From contig NZ_JACVVD010000004.1 in assembly GCF_014534655.1 (NCBI RefSeq), positions 124,001-188,000 of the forward strand: 64,000 nt of DNA, given 5' to 3'. Numbering within the stretch: position 1 is the stretch's first letter; each line of letters begins with the position of its first letter. The notes beneath the pieces are model-generated. The model saw only the letters and a list, made by a program, of their open reading frames with translations. It was not told the origin of the DNA and searched no databases. The DNA is from Paenibacillus sedimenti. Lineage in GTDB: Bacteria; Bacillota; Bacilli; Paenibacillales; NBRC-103111. Of this stretch, positions 52,551 through 61,870 are shown piece by piece. The position numbers and the translations under genes were made by a program.

Positions 52551-53630
52551 TCATGATGTTGTTCTAATGTACATGCTATTTATCCAGAAAAACAACCGGG
52601 TTAGTGGACTATTTTTCATTAGACGTCTCGATATTTGTTTCACTTGCTGTTGGTGATTGACTTTAGGGTCAGATAAGTATAGCGCAAGCAAACCCTCAAT
52701 TATCATACGATGAAATCGGGGATGTTCCAAGCATAAAATTTTCTCGCGGGCTTCCTGCGCAATGAAAGCGATTCGCTGAACCGTCACTTCCAATGTATCG
52801 TAATAACTGCAGAAATTGAGATCCCCGCCGATCAAATCTTCTTCCTGATCTATCAAATAATCAAGCAATATATGCAATCCGCATACATAAGGAAAATATG
52901 CTTCACGTATATGTTCTACCTTCTCCTGCCGCAAATTGGGATCGCAAGCAGCCAAGAAAAACATGAACATACCAAGCGTAGATCCCGTAGCCGCGGCAAA
53001 CTCATTCCAGCTGAGCTGCTTATAACGGCTATGATGCTTGTCCCACCACACCTGAAGCTCAGGTTCGCGTAAATCCTTACGGATATGCTTGTACACCTGT
53101 AAATCGCAGTATAAAGAGACTAGCGTGCGTACCTGATCAGCTACCAAAGCATAGGAAGGCAATAGATAAATACAGGATTGACACGTTTTGACGAGCTCGT
53201 TTAAATAATTCCCGTCTTCCTTCTCCTGCCTGTAGGCGTAATAATCGTGCAAAGGTGCAGACGGATCCAAAGCATCCAGCATCGATTGATGGAGTTGGCG
53301 AAAATCCTGAGGGTCCAGCGATGTGCTGCGATCACAGAGATTATCCAAATAATCGCTGATCGTTTGGAACGCTACGATTAACGGAATTAAAACATGGCGC
53401 ATCGACAAATTTGCCGCAGCATATACTGCGCCGCCTTGGCAGTGGAATTGTTTGGCCGCAATGCTGGCTAACGCTTGTGTACGAAGCTCGGCATCCGGAA
53501 TACGTTCCGCCGCTGCTTTCCAAAGCGAAAGCTGACTGTCAACTTCGGGCAATATGTATCGATACACCCTAAGCATAAGTCTGAAAGGCCCTTGTGGCAC
53601 TTTTGAGCTACTTCTGTCCAATTGCTTCAA
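52551..53630 (-). CDS. Tetraprenyl-beta-curcumene synthase-like protein (YtpB, DUF2600)
   Basis: A large-type terpene synthase relative of 359 residues. The Asp-rich stretches DYLDNLCD (about 100) and DYLIDQEEDLIGGDLNF (about 248) are candidate Mg/diphosphate sites of the family, which makes cyclic C35 terpenes (sesquarterpenes) with HepS/HepT products. The TTG at 53630 has GGAGG eight bases before it; earlier Met codons (53657, 53687) lack a site. It overlaps the upstream gene by 23 bases. Confidence 0.82.
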   Translation of the reverse strand: MKQLDRSSSKVPQGPFRLMLRVYRYILPEVDSQLSLWKAAAERIPDAELRTQALASIAAKQFHCQGGAVYAAANLSMRHVLIPLIVAFQTISDYLDNLCDRSTSLDPQDFRQLHQSMLDALDPSAPLHDYYAYRQEKEDGNYLNELVKTCQSCIYLLPSYALVADQVRTLVSLYCDLQVYKHIRKDLREPELQVWWDKHHSRYKQLSWNEFAAATGSTLGMFMFFLAACDPNLRQEKVEHIREAYFPYVCGLHILLDYLIDQEEDLIGGDLNFCSYYDTLEVTVQRIAFIAQEAREKILCLEHPRFHRMIIEGLLALYLSDPKVNHQQQVKQISRRLMKNSPLTRLFFWINSMYIRTTS

Positions 53631-54240
53631 GCAGACTTCCTCCACAACTTTGTTCATAGCAATATTGCAATAAAAGCTGCATCTCATATCGTTGAATATG
53701 TCTTAACCAATTCTCAACAATGGGATTTTGAACATGGGATACCTGCAACTCTACCGCATCTGTGAAAACGCACGGGTTCCACACCGGTGAAGTAATGAGC
53801 ACCTCCAACTTGCTGTGAAGCGCTTCGTTATCCAATTCGGCTAAATCTTTGACATTCAAATAATTACTTACGCATTGGATTAGATTAGAAAAAATAGGAT
53901 GATGACCAACATCATTAAACCAATACTTCGCATTGCTGTAATCGCCTTCCATCCGGTGCATCAAGGCATGCCAATAGCTTCCGGATGCATTCGTAATTTC
54001 CTGGGCAATATCGTGGGATTTATCGAGGCTTTCATTCAATAAAAAAAGACCCGCTTTGATCGCCAACCCATATGTCTCCTGCTCTATGCTTCCATTGGTA
54101 AGGTTCTCCAATAATAGTGCTTCAATACGTGCATCCATCGCTGTATCCCATTCTTCAGTCGGGTACAAAGAAGGCAGATGCTCAAGCAGCGGCTTCGCAA
54201 TTGCTTCCAACCAGTTGGCTTCATCCTTGTTGCTATGCAT
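53608..54240 (-). CDS. Uncharacterised protein, 210 aa
   Basis: A soluble, mostly helical protein with two conserved-looking stretches, SGSYWHALMHRMEGDYSNAKYWF and DVGHHPIF. It has a Cys near the C-terminus (EQSCGGS). I do not recognise a family. GGGAG is eight bases before the ATG at 54240. It overlaps the YtpB-like gene by 23 bases, so translation is coupled. Confidence 0.7.
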   Translation of the reverse strand: MHSNKDEANWLEAIAKPLLEHLPSLYPTEEWDTAMDARIEALLLENLTNGSIEQETYGLAIKAGLFLLNESLDKSHDIAQEITNASGSYWHALMHRMEGDYSNAKYWFNDVGHHPIFSNLIQCVSNYLNVKDLAELDNEALHSKLEVLITSPVWNPCVFTDAVELQVSHVQNPIVENWLRHIQRYEMQLLLQYCYEQSCGGSLLEAIGQK

Positions 54241-54291
54241 GCCAGTCACTCCCAATCTTAATTAAAGTTGACGCCCTGTATGCAGCCATTA

Positions 54292-54609
54292 TTAATGGTG
54301 AACTTTGGATTCCAATTCCTGATTAACACGGAACCATAAATGCAGATCATTAATCGTACTTGCCAAATCAGCAATTTCAGAATTCAGTTGACATGAGGTA
54401 AGAAAATCATCTTCATGGTCAAGCTGATTTTGTTTCAAGATAATGACCGCTTCCAGCTTCAAAATCCGGTCTGGTATCGCTCCACGAATCTGTTCCCATT
54501 GGAACAAAACACTGGCACGCACGTCGGACGAGTAGCTATCCCACTCCTCCTCCAGCTTCGGAATCTTTATTCCTAATCTTTCATCATATTGAAAATAGCA
54601 GCTCATCAT
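54292..54609 (-). CDS. Uncharacterised helical protein, 105 aa
   Basis: A charged, helical protein without membrane segments; YDERLGIKIPKLEEEWDSYS is the most distinctive part. AGGAGG lies eight bases before the first of two tandem ATG codons. It lies 51 bases upstream of the 210-residue gene and is probably in the same operon. No family recognised. Confidence 0.65.
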   Translation of the reverse strand: MMSCYFQYDERLGIKIPKLEEEWDSYSSDVRASVLFQWEQIRGAIPDRILKLEAVIILKQNQLDHEDDFLTSCQLNSEIADLASTINDLHLWFRVNQELESKVHH

Positions 54610-54806
54610 CAGGTCTACCTCCTTGCAGGAAAAACTTGCTGCGGGATTTATTTAAAACGAAACAACCTCTTAAAGAAATATTCTAACTTTAAATGTATCA
54701 CTTCAACCCTCGGGTTTCCAGTTAAAAATGTATGTCAACAAGATTTCAAATTCTGGTATACTTAAATAACGTTTTAGGAAGGAACATATGGTTAGGAGAG
54801 ATAAAG

Positions 54807-56141
54807 ATGTCCGCTACTACACAAAAGGAATCCATCACTTGGAAACAGCTCATCTCCTTTTTTCTGCCTCTCGGCATTTCTGCAACCCTAGTTACTCTCT
54901 CACACGTTATTATTAACAGTACGCTTGCGAGGGCTGCCAATGCCGAAGTGGTTATCGCCACTTATGCGCTGCCTCTTAGCCTGCTTGGTTTAACTGAGAA
55001 ACCGGTTGTTCTGCTTAGACAAACGTGTTCGGCTCTAGTACGAGACCGCATTTCGTTTCGCGCGATGGGGGTCGTAAGCTCCTACGTTTTTGCGAGTATC
55101 ATGATCATAGGTCTAGTTCTTTGTTACACACCTATCGGGGAATGGGTGTTTCTTTATTTTTTTGGCGTTGAACGCGATTTGTTGGCTGCCACCATTAGCG
55201 TTTATCAGATTCTGATGTATGTCAGCATTTTTTCCGGACTACGCTGTCTGTTTCATGGCATCATAATATTTAATATGCGGACGAAATGGCTAACGATCGG
55301 GATGTGCATCCGGCTTTTGGCTATGTACTTGTTATCTTTATACTTTATTACGACTAATAATGTCTCCAGCGGCAAAGTCGGGGCTATCATTTTCCTGGTC
55401 GGAATGATCATTGAAGCTGCTGTGGCGATATGGGAAGGCACGTCGTTATTACGAAAAGTCATTCCGGAGAAGGCGCCGGATCATCCGATTGAGACGAAGC
55501 AGCAAATTTTCAGCTTTTATAAACCGCTTCTTTATTCCTCCATCATTGCTGTCATCATCGGTCCTTCAATTAATGCCATGCTGGGGAAAACAACGCAAAT
55601 TCACTTGGCCATTGCCTCGTTTGCCATTGCAGGCAGTTTAACTCAGCTCGTCATGAGTTTTTTCTCCTATATCCACCAGATTGTATTGAATTTTTACCGA
55701 AAAGACCCTGGGACGGTGTTCCGCTTTTCTCTCCTCCTCAGTTTTATCCCCGGATCGCTCATCGCGATACTAGGCTATACGTCGCTGGGGCCGATATTCA
55801 TGACACATGTAATGGGTGTTAAAGCCGATCTGATGCAAGCAAGTTTAAGTACATTGCGGATTTTTATGGTGATGACGATTGTATTTCCATGGCTGGATTA
55901 TTTGAATGGGATCATTATGCTAAGAGGTCAGACGAAAGTTATGGTCATTTCGCAATCTGCTAATGCATTTGTAACCGTATTAACCTTAGTAACCGCTATC
56001 CTGCTTGTACCCGGCTGGAATGGGATGATCGGCGCTTTGGCACAATCGATCGGCATGCTGGCTGAGCTTCTTGTCGTCTTCTATGTCCTCCGAAAAACAG
56101 CCAATCACCTGGAGCAAAACCTTTCAATTAAAAATATGTGA
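54807..56141 (+). CDS. MOP-superfamily membrane transporter (MATE-like)
   Basis: A 444-residue protein of about twelve helices. The start FFLPLGISATLVTLSHVIINSTLARA and conserved LTEKPVVLLRQTCSALVRDR resemble the MOP flippases/MATE transporters rather than the MFS. AGGAG lies eight bases before the ATG at 54807. The substrate is unknown. The MFS gene follows 22 bases later, so the pair is cotranscribed. Confidence 0.75.
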   Translation: MSATTQKESITWKQLISFFLPLGISATLVTLSHVIINSTLARAANAEVVIATYALPLSLLGLTEKPVVLLRQTCSALVRDRISFRAMGVVSSYVFASIMIIGLVLCYTPIGEWVFLYFFGVERDLLAATISVYQILMYVSIFSGLRCLFHGIIIFNMRTKWLTIGMCIRLLAMYLLSLYFITTNNVSSGKVGAIIFLVGMIIEAAVAIWEGTSLLRKVIPEKAPDHPIETKQQIFSFYKPLLYSSIIAVIIGPSINAMLGKTTQIHLAIASFAIAGSLTQLVMSFFSYIHQIVLNFYRKDPGTVFRFSLLLSFIPGSLIAILGYTSLGPIFMTHVMGVKADLMQASLSTLRIFMVMTIVFPWLDYLNGIIMLRGQTKVMVISQSANAFVTVLTLVTAILLVPGWNGMIGALAQSIGMLAELLVVFYVLRKTANHLEQNLSIKNM

Positions 56142-56163
56142 TGAAATCGAGTGATGAACGTCA

Positions 56164-57345
56164 ATGCATACGTCTAATACTATGAAGTCCCAAGATTTGC
56201 TGCTGAAATTGTTCACCTTTTCCTTTTTTATGACGATGGGCATCGTCGTCACTTTTTTTCCGCTTTATTTTGACTACAAAGGGTACTCCAAAATTCAAAT
56301 CGGTCTGCTCTACTCGATCGGACCGCTCATCGGCATAGCAACGAATTTGCTCTGGGGATTCCTAAGTGACCGCTACCGGACGGTAAAGAAAATCATGATC
56401 ATCCTCATTGCGGGGCAGCTTGTTACGTCCATTCTTGTTTATACTTCAGGATGGTTCTCCCTATTGTACATATGTCTGGCCATGTTTTTCTTTTTCCAGC
56501 AGCCTGTGAATTCGTTGAATGACAGCCAGTTGATGCTGAATGTCAGCATGACCGGCAAAAGCTATGCTTCCTTCCGGATTTGGGGTTCCATCGGTTTTGC
56601 CGTCTCTGCAGGAGGATTCGGGATATTACTTAGACAATATGGCTCAGGATTGACCCCGATATTATGTCTATTCACCATTTGCTGCTCATTAATACTCGTC
56701 TTCCTGCTCAAAGATGCCCGTCAAGGCGGAAAAAAGATGGAGTTTGGCGGGATGCTAAGCATTATTCGAAGCAAAAAGTTCATCTGGTTTATTATCTTAA
56801 TCATCATCATGGCCGTTTCACATCGTTTTAATGATGGTTTCTTAGCGTTGTATATGAGACAGCTTGGCGCATCGGATTCCATAATCGGCTACGCATGGAT
56901 GACATCTGCGCTCAGCGAAATTCCCGTGTTTTTCTTTCTTAGCAAGTACGGACACCGATTTAAGGAATTGCCTCTCCTTGCATTTGCGGGGATTGCTTAT
57001 ACCGTGCGTTTCGTAATTATGGGCTTCATTCAGGATCCGAGCTGGGTCATACCCGTTCAGATGCTCCACAGTGTGACATTCGGAATCTTCTTATTTACCG
57101 CGATTCGTTATATCGGGAACATCATTCCTGATGAATATCGCGCTTCGGGTCAAGCTATTTTTGCAGTGGCATGGTCAAGTGTGGCCGGATTACTTAGCGG
57201 AACGTTAGGCGGTTGGGTATTCGATTTATGGGGCGGAAGCTCCGTCTATTTCATTGGCGCAGGCTTGGCCTTCCTGTCGGCAGTTGGATTTCTGGGAACT
57301 CATCTGCTTCAAGGCGATGACAGTCTACCCAGTGTTACAAAATGA
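56164..57345 (+). CDS. MFS transporter, paralogue of the protein at 46127
   Basis: A 393-residue facilitator with twelve helices. FLSDRYRTVKKIMI is the motif A loop; SYASFRIWGSIGFAVS and LGASDSIIGYAWMTSALSEIPVFF are close to the paralogue at 46127-47284, where the corresponding part is SMVSWAWAIAASSEIPVFALL. It is in operon with the MOP-like gene. Confidence 0.85.
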   Translation: MHTSNTMKSQDLLLKLFTFSFFMTMGIVVTFFPLYFDYKGYSKIQIGLLYSIGPLIGIATNLLWGFLSDRYRTVKKIMIILIAGQLVTSILVYTSGWFSLLYICLAMFFFFQQPVNSLNDSQLMLNVSMTGKSYASFRIWGSIGFAVSAGGFGILLRQYGSGLTPILCLFTICCSLILVFLLKDARQGGKKMEFGGMLSIIRSKKFIWFIILIIIMAVSHRFNDGFLALYMRQLGASDSIIGYAWMTSALSEIPVFFFLSKYGHRFKELPLLAFAGIAYTVRFVIMGFIQDPSWVIPVQMLHSVTFGIFLFTAIRYIGNIIPDEYRASGQAIFAVAWSSVAGLLSGTLGGWVFDLWGGSSVYFIGAGLAFLSAVGFLGTHLLQGDDSLPSVTK

Positions 57346-57364
57346 TTGATTTCGAGGAAAAAAT

Positions 57365-57456
57365 GAGGTTTAGAAAGTTCGCCGCGTTTAGATCTGGGTT
57401 CATTCGCCAATCAGACTGCGTCTGATGTGGGCAAAGTGGACTTTTTAAACTACCTC
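57365..57456. repeat. Imperfect palindromic element
   Basis: GAGGTTTAGAAAGT and ACTTTTTAAACTACCTC form the outer, interrupted stem, and TCAGAC-TGC-GTCTGA (57411-57425) a perfect inner hairpin. It fills the gap between the MFS gene and the ABC gene. No U-tract follows. It may be a copy of a dispersed intergenic repeat. Confidence 0.45.
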
Positions 57457-57475
57457 TAAAGAAAGGGATGATCGT

Positions 57476-58171
57476 GTGTTATCCGTAGAGCGGTTATCTC
57501 ACAGCTTTCGGACAGGTGAAGAAGATACGCCCGTTCTTCATGAACTTAGTTTCCGGGTAGAGCATGGCCAAATGGTTGCCCTGCTCGGCAGCTCAGGTTC
57601 TGGAAAGTCAACACTATTGAACTTAATGGCAGGCTTAATGAAGCCTACCCGAGGAAGCATTCTTATTGCAGGCCAGGCGATTGAGAAGATGAATGAAAAT
57701 CGTCTGGCTGAATTTCGCAGGACGCATATCGGATTTATTTTCCAATCTTATGAATTAATTCCACATTTAACTGTTCGAGAAAATGTTGAACTACCGCTAG
57801 TGTTTCAAAGTGTCGGCAGCAAAGAACGGAAAGAAAGAGCTATGACTCTCCTGCAGCAGGTAGGGATTGGCGATAAATCAGAGCTCTTCCCTTCCCAGTT
57901 GTCAGGCGGACAGCAGCAGCGCGTAAGTATCGCGCGTTCCTTGATTACGAAGCCTGCTATCGTTTTTGCAGACGAACCAACAGGTAACCTGGACACGAAG
58001 ACGGAGAAAGAAATCATCGATTTGCTCATCGATTTGAATCAAAATTCTGGGATCACCTTCGTTATCGTCACCCACGAGCATGAGGTAGCTTGCCGAACAC
58101 AACGTATTTTGCAGCTCCGTGACGGTTTTTTGATTGAAGATAGCGGCAGTCAGGAAGGTGTCGCAGGATGA
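57476..58171 (+). CDS. ABC exporter ATPase (MacB/LolD-like)
   Basis: The ATP-hydrolysing subunit, 231 residues. Walker [11 protein letters not shown], signature [14 protein letters not shown], Walker [14 protein letters not shown] and the switch His in VTHEHE are complete. It starts at GTG 57476 with AAGGG eight bases upstream and overlaps the permease gene by four bases (ATGA). It forms an efflux system with the next two genes. Confidence 0.93.
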   Translation: MLSVERLSHSFRTGEEDTPVLHELSFRVEHGQMVALLGSSGSGKSTLLNLMAGLMKPTRGSILIAGQAIEKMNENRLAEFRRTHIGFIFQSYELIPHLTVRENVELPLVFQSVGSKERKERAMTLLQQVGIGDKSELFPSQLSGGQQQRVSIARSLITKPAIVFADEPTGNLDTKTEKEIIDLLIDLNQNSGITFVIVTHEHEVACRTQRILQLRDGFLIEDSGSQEGVAG

Positions 58172-59526
58172 AACTCAAAGACTATATTCGTCTAGGCTGG
58201 GATCAGCTTCAGCGCCGAAAAGTCGTAACTGCACTTTGTACCGTCGGCATTGCCATCGGCTCAGCTTCGATCATGGTCGCGCTTGGATTCGGTGAATCCA
58301 TTCAGCACTATAGCCAGAAACAAATGAGCTTTTATTTAAAGACGGATGAAATAACGATTCAAGGACAAAACGATGACCCTAACGGTCAAGGCAAAATAAC
58401 AAAAGCGAAACTCGATCTGATCCGGTCTTTTCCCCATGTCAAATCCGTAGCAAGTTTCCAGGAGTTGCCCCAATTCAGCTTCACAGTGGATGACGGCAAG
58501 CAGAGTTATGTACAGCTCATTTCAACGGAGCTGGATACTGTAGAAGTGTTCAACTCCAAATTCCAGCAAGGCGGCAGCTCCGATCGCGATAATAGCATTA
58601 TTCTGGCTTACGGAGCTACCATGGGCGTCATAGATGAGAAAACCTCACAAGTCCGCAGCAAGCTGATGCAGCAAAATCCGAATAAGGAAATGTCAGATAC
58701 GATCAACAAGATGAATGCCATCCCTTATCCGCTTTACCAGAAACAACTGCTGCTTACTCCGACGAGTTTCCCGGATCGCGGGAATGGAAATGGGAATGCG
58801 GAGACCGCTGTCACTAAAAAAATTGAAATACCCGTTCGCGTCGTCGGAGTGCTGAAAAAGCCTGAAGGGCTGCCGGACTATATGGTTCAAAACAACAAAA
58901 CCGCCTATGTCTCGCCTGAAATGGGACGTAAAATACTCGAACTTACGAATAAAGCCTCCGGCGACGGGCTGGTTCAATATTCCTCCGTTCGAGTGAAGGT
59001 TGATAGCAGCGCTCACGTTAAAGAAGTGGAAGCTCTTATTAAGAAACTTCAACTCACAACGCAATCCAACCTGTATCAAGAGGATCGAATGAAAGGGGAA
59101 TTCGCCATTGTGCGTCTTCTGCTGACAGGCGTTGGTCTCTTCGTGCTTTTCGTCGCGTCGATCTCCATTGTAGTCGCCATGACCATGTCCACCCACCAAA
59201 GACGCAGGCAAATCGGCATTATGAAAGTACTGGGCGCGAATTTAAAGCAAATCCGGAATATGTTTATCGTTGAATCATCATTACTTGGTATGCTTGGTGG
59301 CCTAGTTGGCATTCTGCTGTCTTACTGGGTGATATGGGGAATCAATCTGCTCATTATCCAATTCGATTCCAGAGATAGCAGCGAAAATGCCGAAATATTG
59401 TTCATCAGCTTATGGATTCTACCCGTGGGCATGTTCTTTGCCATTTTGATAGGTGTTCTTTCCGGACTCTATCCGGCCATTAAAGCTTCCAGAACAGATG
59501 CATTAACGGCAATAAAACGAGAATAG
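58168..59526 (+). CDS. ABC exporter permease (MacB/FtsX type)
   Basis: A 452-residue permease. An N-terminal helix (about 18-40) precedes a large extracellular MacB_PCD domain (about 45-300) and three C-terminal helices (about 315-440) with LGANLKQIRNMF...SLLGMLGG. The end KASRTDALTAIKRE is typical. It pairs with the ATPase and the adaptor. Confidence 0.92.
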   Translation: MKLKDYIRLGWDQLQRRKVVTALCTVGIAIGSASIMVALGFGESIQHYSQKQMSFYLKTDEITIQGQNDDPNGQGKITKAKLDLIRSFPHVKSVASFQELPQFSFTVDDGKQSYVQLISTELDTVEVFNSKFQQGGSSDRDNSIILAYGATMGVIDEKTSQVRSKLMQQNPNKEMSDTINKMNAIPYPLYQKQLLLTPTSFPDRGNGNGNAETAVTKKIEIPVRVVGVLKKPEGLPDYMVQNNKTAYVSPEMGRKILELTNKASGDGLVQYSSVRVKVDSSAHVKEVEALIKKLQLTTQSNLYQEDRMKGEFAIVRLLLTGVGLFVLFVASISIVVAMTMSTHQRRRQIGIMKVLGANLKQIRNMFIVESSLLGMLGGLVGILLSYWVIWGINLLIIQFDSRDSSENAEILFISLWILPVGMFFAILIGVLSGLYPAIKASRTDALTAIKRE

Positions 59527-59539
59527 GAGAATTACGGCA

Positions 59540-60637
59540 ATGAAGAAAAAGAAAACATGGGCGCTTATCGTAACAGCCGTTGTTGTCTGCGGCATTAGCA
59601 GTTTCCTATACATATCCAGCCATCCTAAACAGCCTCGCAGTCAAGCGACAAATGCTGCGACAAACGCCCTGCAGTTTAAGGTAACTCAAGAGGATCTGGT
59701 CAGCAGCATCGAGGTCAAAGGAAAATCTTCCTACCAAAAAGAGACGCGTATTTATGCGCCTTTCACTGGTGAAATAAAAAATTGGAATGTCGCGGAAGGA
59801 TCGCAGGTTAAAAAAGGAGAGCTCATGTTTGAGCTGGATGCAACTCCATTAAAGAGCGAAATCGCCAATCTGCAAAACAGCCTAAAAAAGCAACAATTAG
59901 AAACCGACCTGTCTAAATTCAAAGCAGCCGGAGCGACGCTCGATCCTGCCTTGGCAGGTACCTCTTCCGTGAGCGAAGCGGACGCAAGACAGCGATTTGC
60001 CGATACCGAAGGCCGTAAAATTCAAGAGCAGTTGAATGCGGTGAATAATGAATCCTTACAGCTTCAGCTATCGAAAAGGCAAGAAAAAGTAGAACAAGCC
60101 GCCTTCATGGCTCCCGAAGACGGAATCTTCTTGTTTGAGGATTCAGCCAAAATTCCGCAATCCGTAGAAGAAAGCGTGCGTATCGGTAAAATCGTTGATT
60201 TAACGAAGCTGCAGCTTGTTTGTACTGTCGGTGAATTTGACGTCTTCAGGATCAAACCCGAAATGCCGGTACAAGTGAAAGTCGAAGCATTGAAACAAAC
60301 GAAACTACAAGGCAAAGTCGAAAAAGTATCTAAATTCGCCAAGTCGGGCACGGACCAAGGCTCCGGCTCGGCTCAATTCGAAGTTACGATTTCCTTAGAA
60401 CCTAATACGCAATTAATCGCAGGACTTAGCCTCTCCGGCACAATTGAAACGGATAAAAAACCGGGCGCAATCGTGGTTCCTACGTTAGCCGTTATGCACG
60501 AGAAAGACGAATATTACGTTATGCTACAAACCGCTCAAGGGGTAGAACGCCGCGCTATCGAGATCGGACTGGAAACTCCTGAGAAAACTGAAGTCGTCAA
60601 AGGGTTGGATGTTGGCGATACAGTTGTGCTGCAGTAG
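59540..60637 (+). CDS. HlyD-type efflux adaptor (membrane fusion protein)
   Basis: A 365-residue extracytoplasmic adaptor. An N-terminal helix (about 7-26) is followed by a biotinyl-lipoyl hybrid motif (ETRIYAPFTGEIKNWNVAEGSQVKKGELMFELD and APEDGIFLFEDS), a coiled coil (about 105-190), and beta-barrel parts. The tripartite set (ATPase, permease, adaptor) in a Firmicute fits YknXYZ-like peptide or antibiotic efflux. It lies 13 bases after the permease gene. Confidence 0.9.
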   Translation: MKKKKTWALIVTAVVVCGISSFLYISSHPKQPRSQATNAATNALQFKVTQEDLVSSIEVKGKSSYQKETRIYAPFTGEIKNWNVAEGSQVKKGELMFELDATPLKSEIANLQNSLKKQQLETDLSKFKAAGATLDPALAGTSSVSEADARQRFADTEGRKIQEQLNAVNNESLQLQLSKRQEKVEQAAFMAPEDGIFLFEDSAKIPQSVEESVRIGKIVDLTKLQLVCTVGEFDVFRIKPEMPVQVKVEALKQTKLQGKVEKVSKFAKSGTDQGSGSAQFEVTISLEPNTQLIAGLSLSGTIETDKKPGAIVVPTLAVMHEKDEYYVMLQTAQGVERRAIEIGLETPEKTEVVKGLDVGDTVVLQ

Positions 60638-60732
60638 GAACTGGCATATAATAAGGAGAAAGTCTTAGTACCAAGTATTAATAAATGCAGCATAGACACA
60701 AACTGAGTAGTAAAGGCAGGTAATATGTTCTT

Positions 60733-61380
60733 ATGAATTATGAGGATTTTAAAACGATTGTCCTCGATCGCCGAAGCGTTCGAAACTTTACGGAGCAAGA
60801 AGTAGCTGCCGAAGATATTCGCGAGATTATCGACTGTGCCCGATATGCCCCAAGCGATACGAACTCCCAAACATGGCAGTTTATTGCGATAAGAAATAAA
60901 GAGAAGATTAAACAAATTGAGCAATTGACCTGGGATCAACTGCATCTCAGAGCAGCTGCGGCTGAGGAAAAAGGACTTTCCCGGGAAGCGCGTTTGCTGG
61001 TAAAATCCTTCGGACCCTACGCGACAGCGTTCTCTGACGCTCCGGTTCTGATCATTTGCTTAGCTACGCCTTACGCCTCCAAATTCCGTGAACGGATTTT
61101 CGATCCGATCGCACTTGTGGATGACCACGTATGGGCCGAAGAAGGCATTAAGAGTTCTTGCCTGGCTTCCCAGAACTTGATGCTTGCTGCACATGCCAGA
61201 GGCTTGGCAACATGTCCAATGACTGGGCCAGTTCTGCTTGCACAGGATCAAATTCGCGAATATCTGGCTATTCCGGAAGAATGCCAGATCAATATGGTAA
61301 TCGCACTCGGCCATCCGCAGGAGCGTCCCGGCAAACTCGCACGCAAAGAGATCGATGAGATTCTGCAAATCATCGATTAA
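60733..61380 (+). CDS. Nitroreductase-family FMN oxidoreductase
   Basis: A 215-residue flavoprotein. DRRSVRNFTEQEV, APSDTNSQTWQFIAI (FMN binding), the middle CLASQNLMLAAHARGLATCPMTG, and the end VIALGHPQERPG are typical. NAD(P)H substrate range cannot be told. It is separated from the ABC exporter by 95 bases. Confidence 0.92.
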   Translation: MNYEDFKTIVLDRRSVRNFTEQEVAAEDIREIIDCARYAPSDTNSQTWQFIAIRNKEKIKQIEQLTWDQLHLRAAAAEEKGLSREARLLVKSFGPYATAFSDAPVLIICLATPYASKFRERIFDPIALVDDHVWAEEGIKSSCLASQNLMLAAHARGLATCPMTGPVLLAQDQIREYLAIPEECQINMVIALGHPQERPGKLARKEIDEILQIID

Positions 61381-61387
61381 CATACTG

Positions 61388-61427
61388 AAAAGGAGCTGTC
61401 TCCATTCAATTGGATATCTCCTTTTTT
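61388..61427 (+). terminator. Terminator of the nitroreductase gene
   Basis: AAAAGGAG and CTCCTTTT with inner TCCA/TGGA, followed by more T. Confidence 0.7.
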
Positions 61428-61466
61428 GCTATTTACCGGTGAATTCACCGGTAAATAGCAAAAAAG
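61421..61466. repeat. Perfect 46-base palindrome
   Basis: The sequence is its own reverse complement from 61421 to 61466, centred on GAATTC with no loop. TTTACCGGTG is the inner arm and the ends are T6/A6. It sits between two ordinary terminators. Confidence 0.85.
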
Positions 61467-61493
61467 ACAGTTCCAGATGCACTGGATGCTGTC
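61460..61493 (-). terminator. Terminator of the cold-shock gene
   Basis: On the minus strand GACAG-CATCCAG/CTGGAA-CTGTC is followed by UUUUUU. It lies 52 bases beyond the csp stop. Confidence 0.7.
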
Positions 61494-61545
61494 TTTTGTT
61501 GTTTGTGCTATGACACTCTATTTATAAGTGGGTCGACCCAATTTC

Positions 61546-61743
61546 TTATAATTTTGTGACGTTAGCCGCTTGAGGGCCGCGGTTACCTTGAGTAATATCG
61601 AACTCAACTTCTTGGCCTTCTTCTAATGTTTTGAATCCTTCGCCTTGAATTGCGGAGAAGTGAACGAATACGTCGTCTCCACCATCAACTTGAATGAATC
61701 CGTAGCCTTTTTCTGCGTTAAACCATTTAACTGTACCTTTCAA
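61546..61743 (-). CDS. Cold-shock protein (CspA family)
   Basis: A 65-residue single-stranded nucleic-acid-binding protein. RNP1 KGYGFIQV and RNP2 DVFVHFSAI are intact. AGGAGG is seven bases before the ATG. It works as an RNA chaperone. Confidence 0.95.
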   Translation of the reverse strand: MKGTVKWFNAEKGYGFIQVDGGDDVFVHFSAIQGEGFKTLEEGQEVEFDITQGNRGPQAANVTKL

Positions 61744-61870
61744 GTGAACAACCTCCTAAAAATATCGCCATCTGTGGCGAATACCAAAATTATATCACCA
61801 TCAGCTGTATAAATCAACTTGCAAAACCACGTTTAAAGCCGAAAAAAGTGTATTCATCAAGGGTTTGGTA

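Noticed and set aside
61421-61466. Recombination site or phage attachment site
   Set aside because: There is no integrase or mobile gene nearby, and the palindrome lies at the junction of two convergent genes with terminator-like A/T ends.
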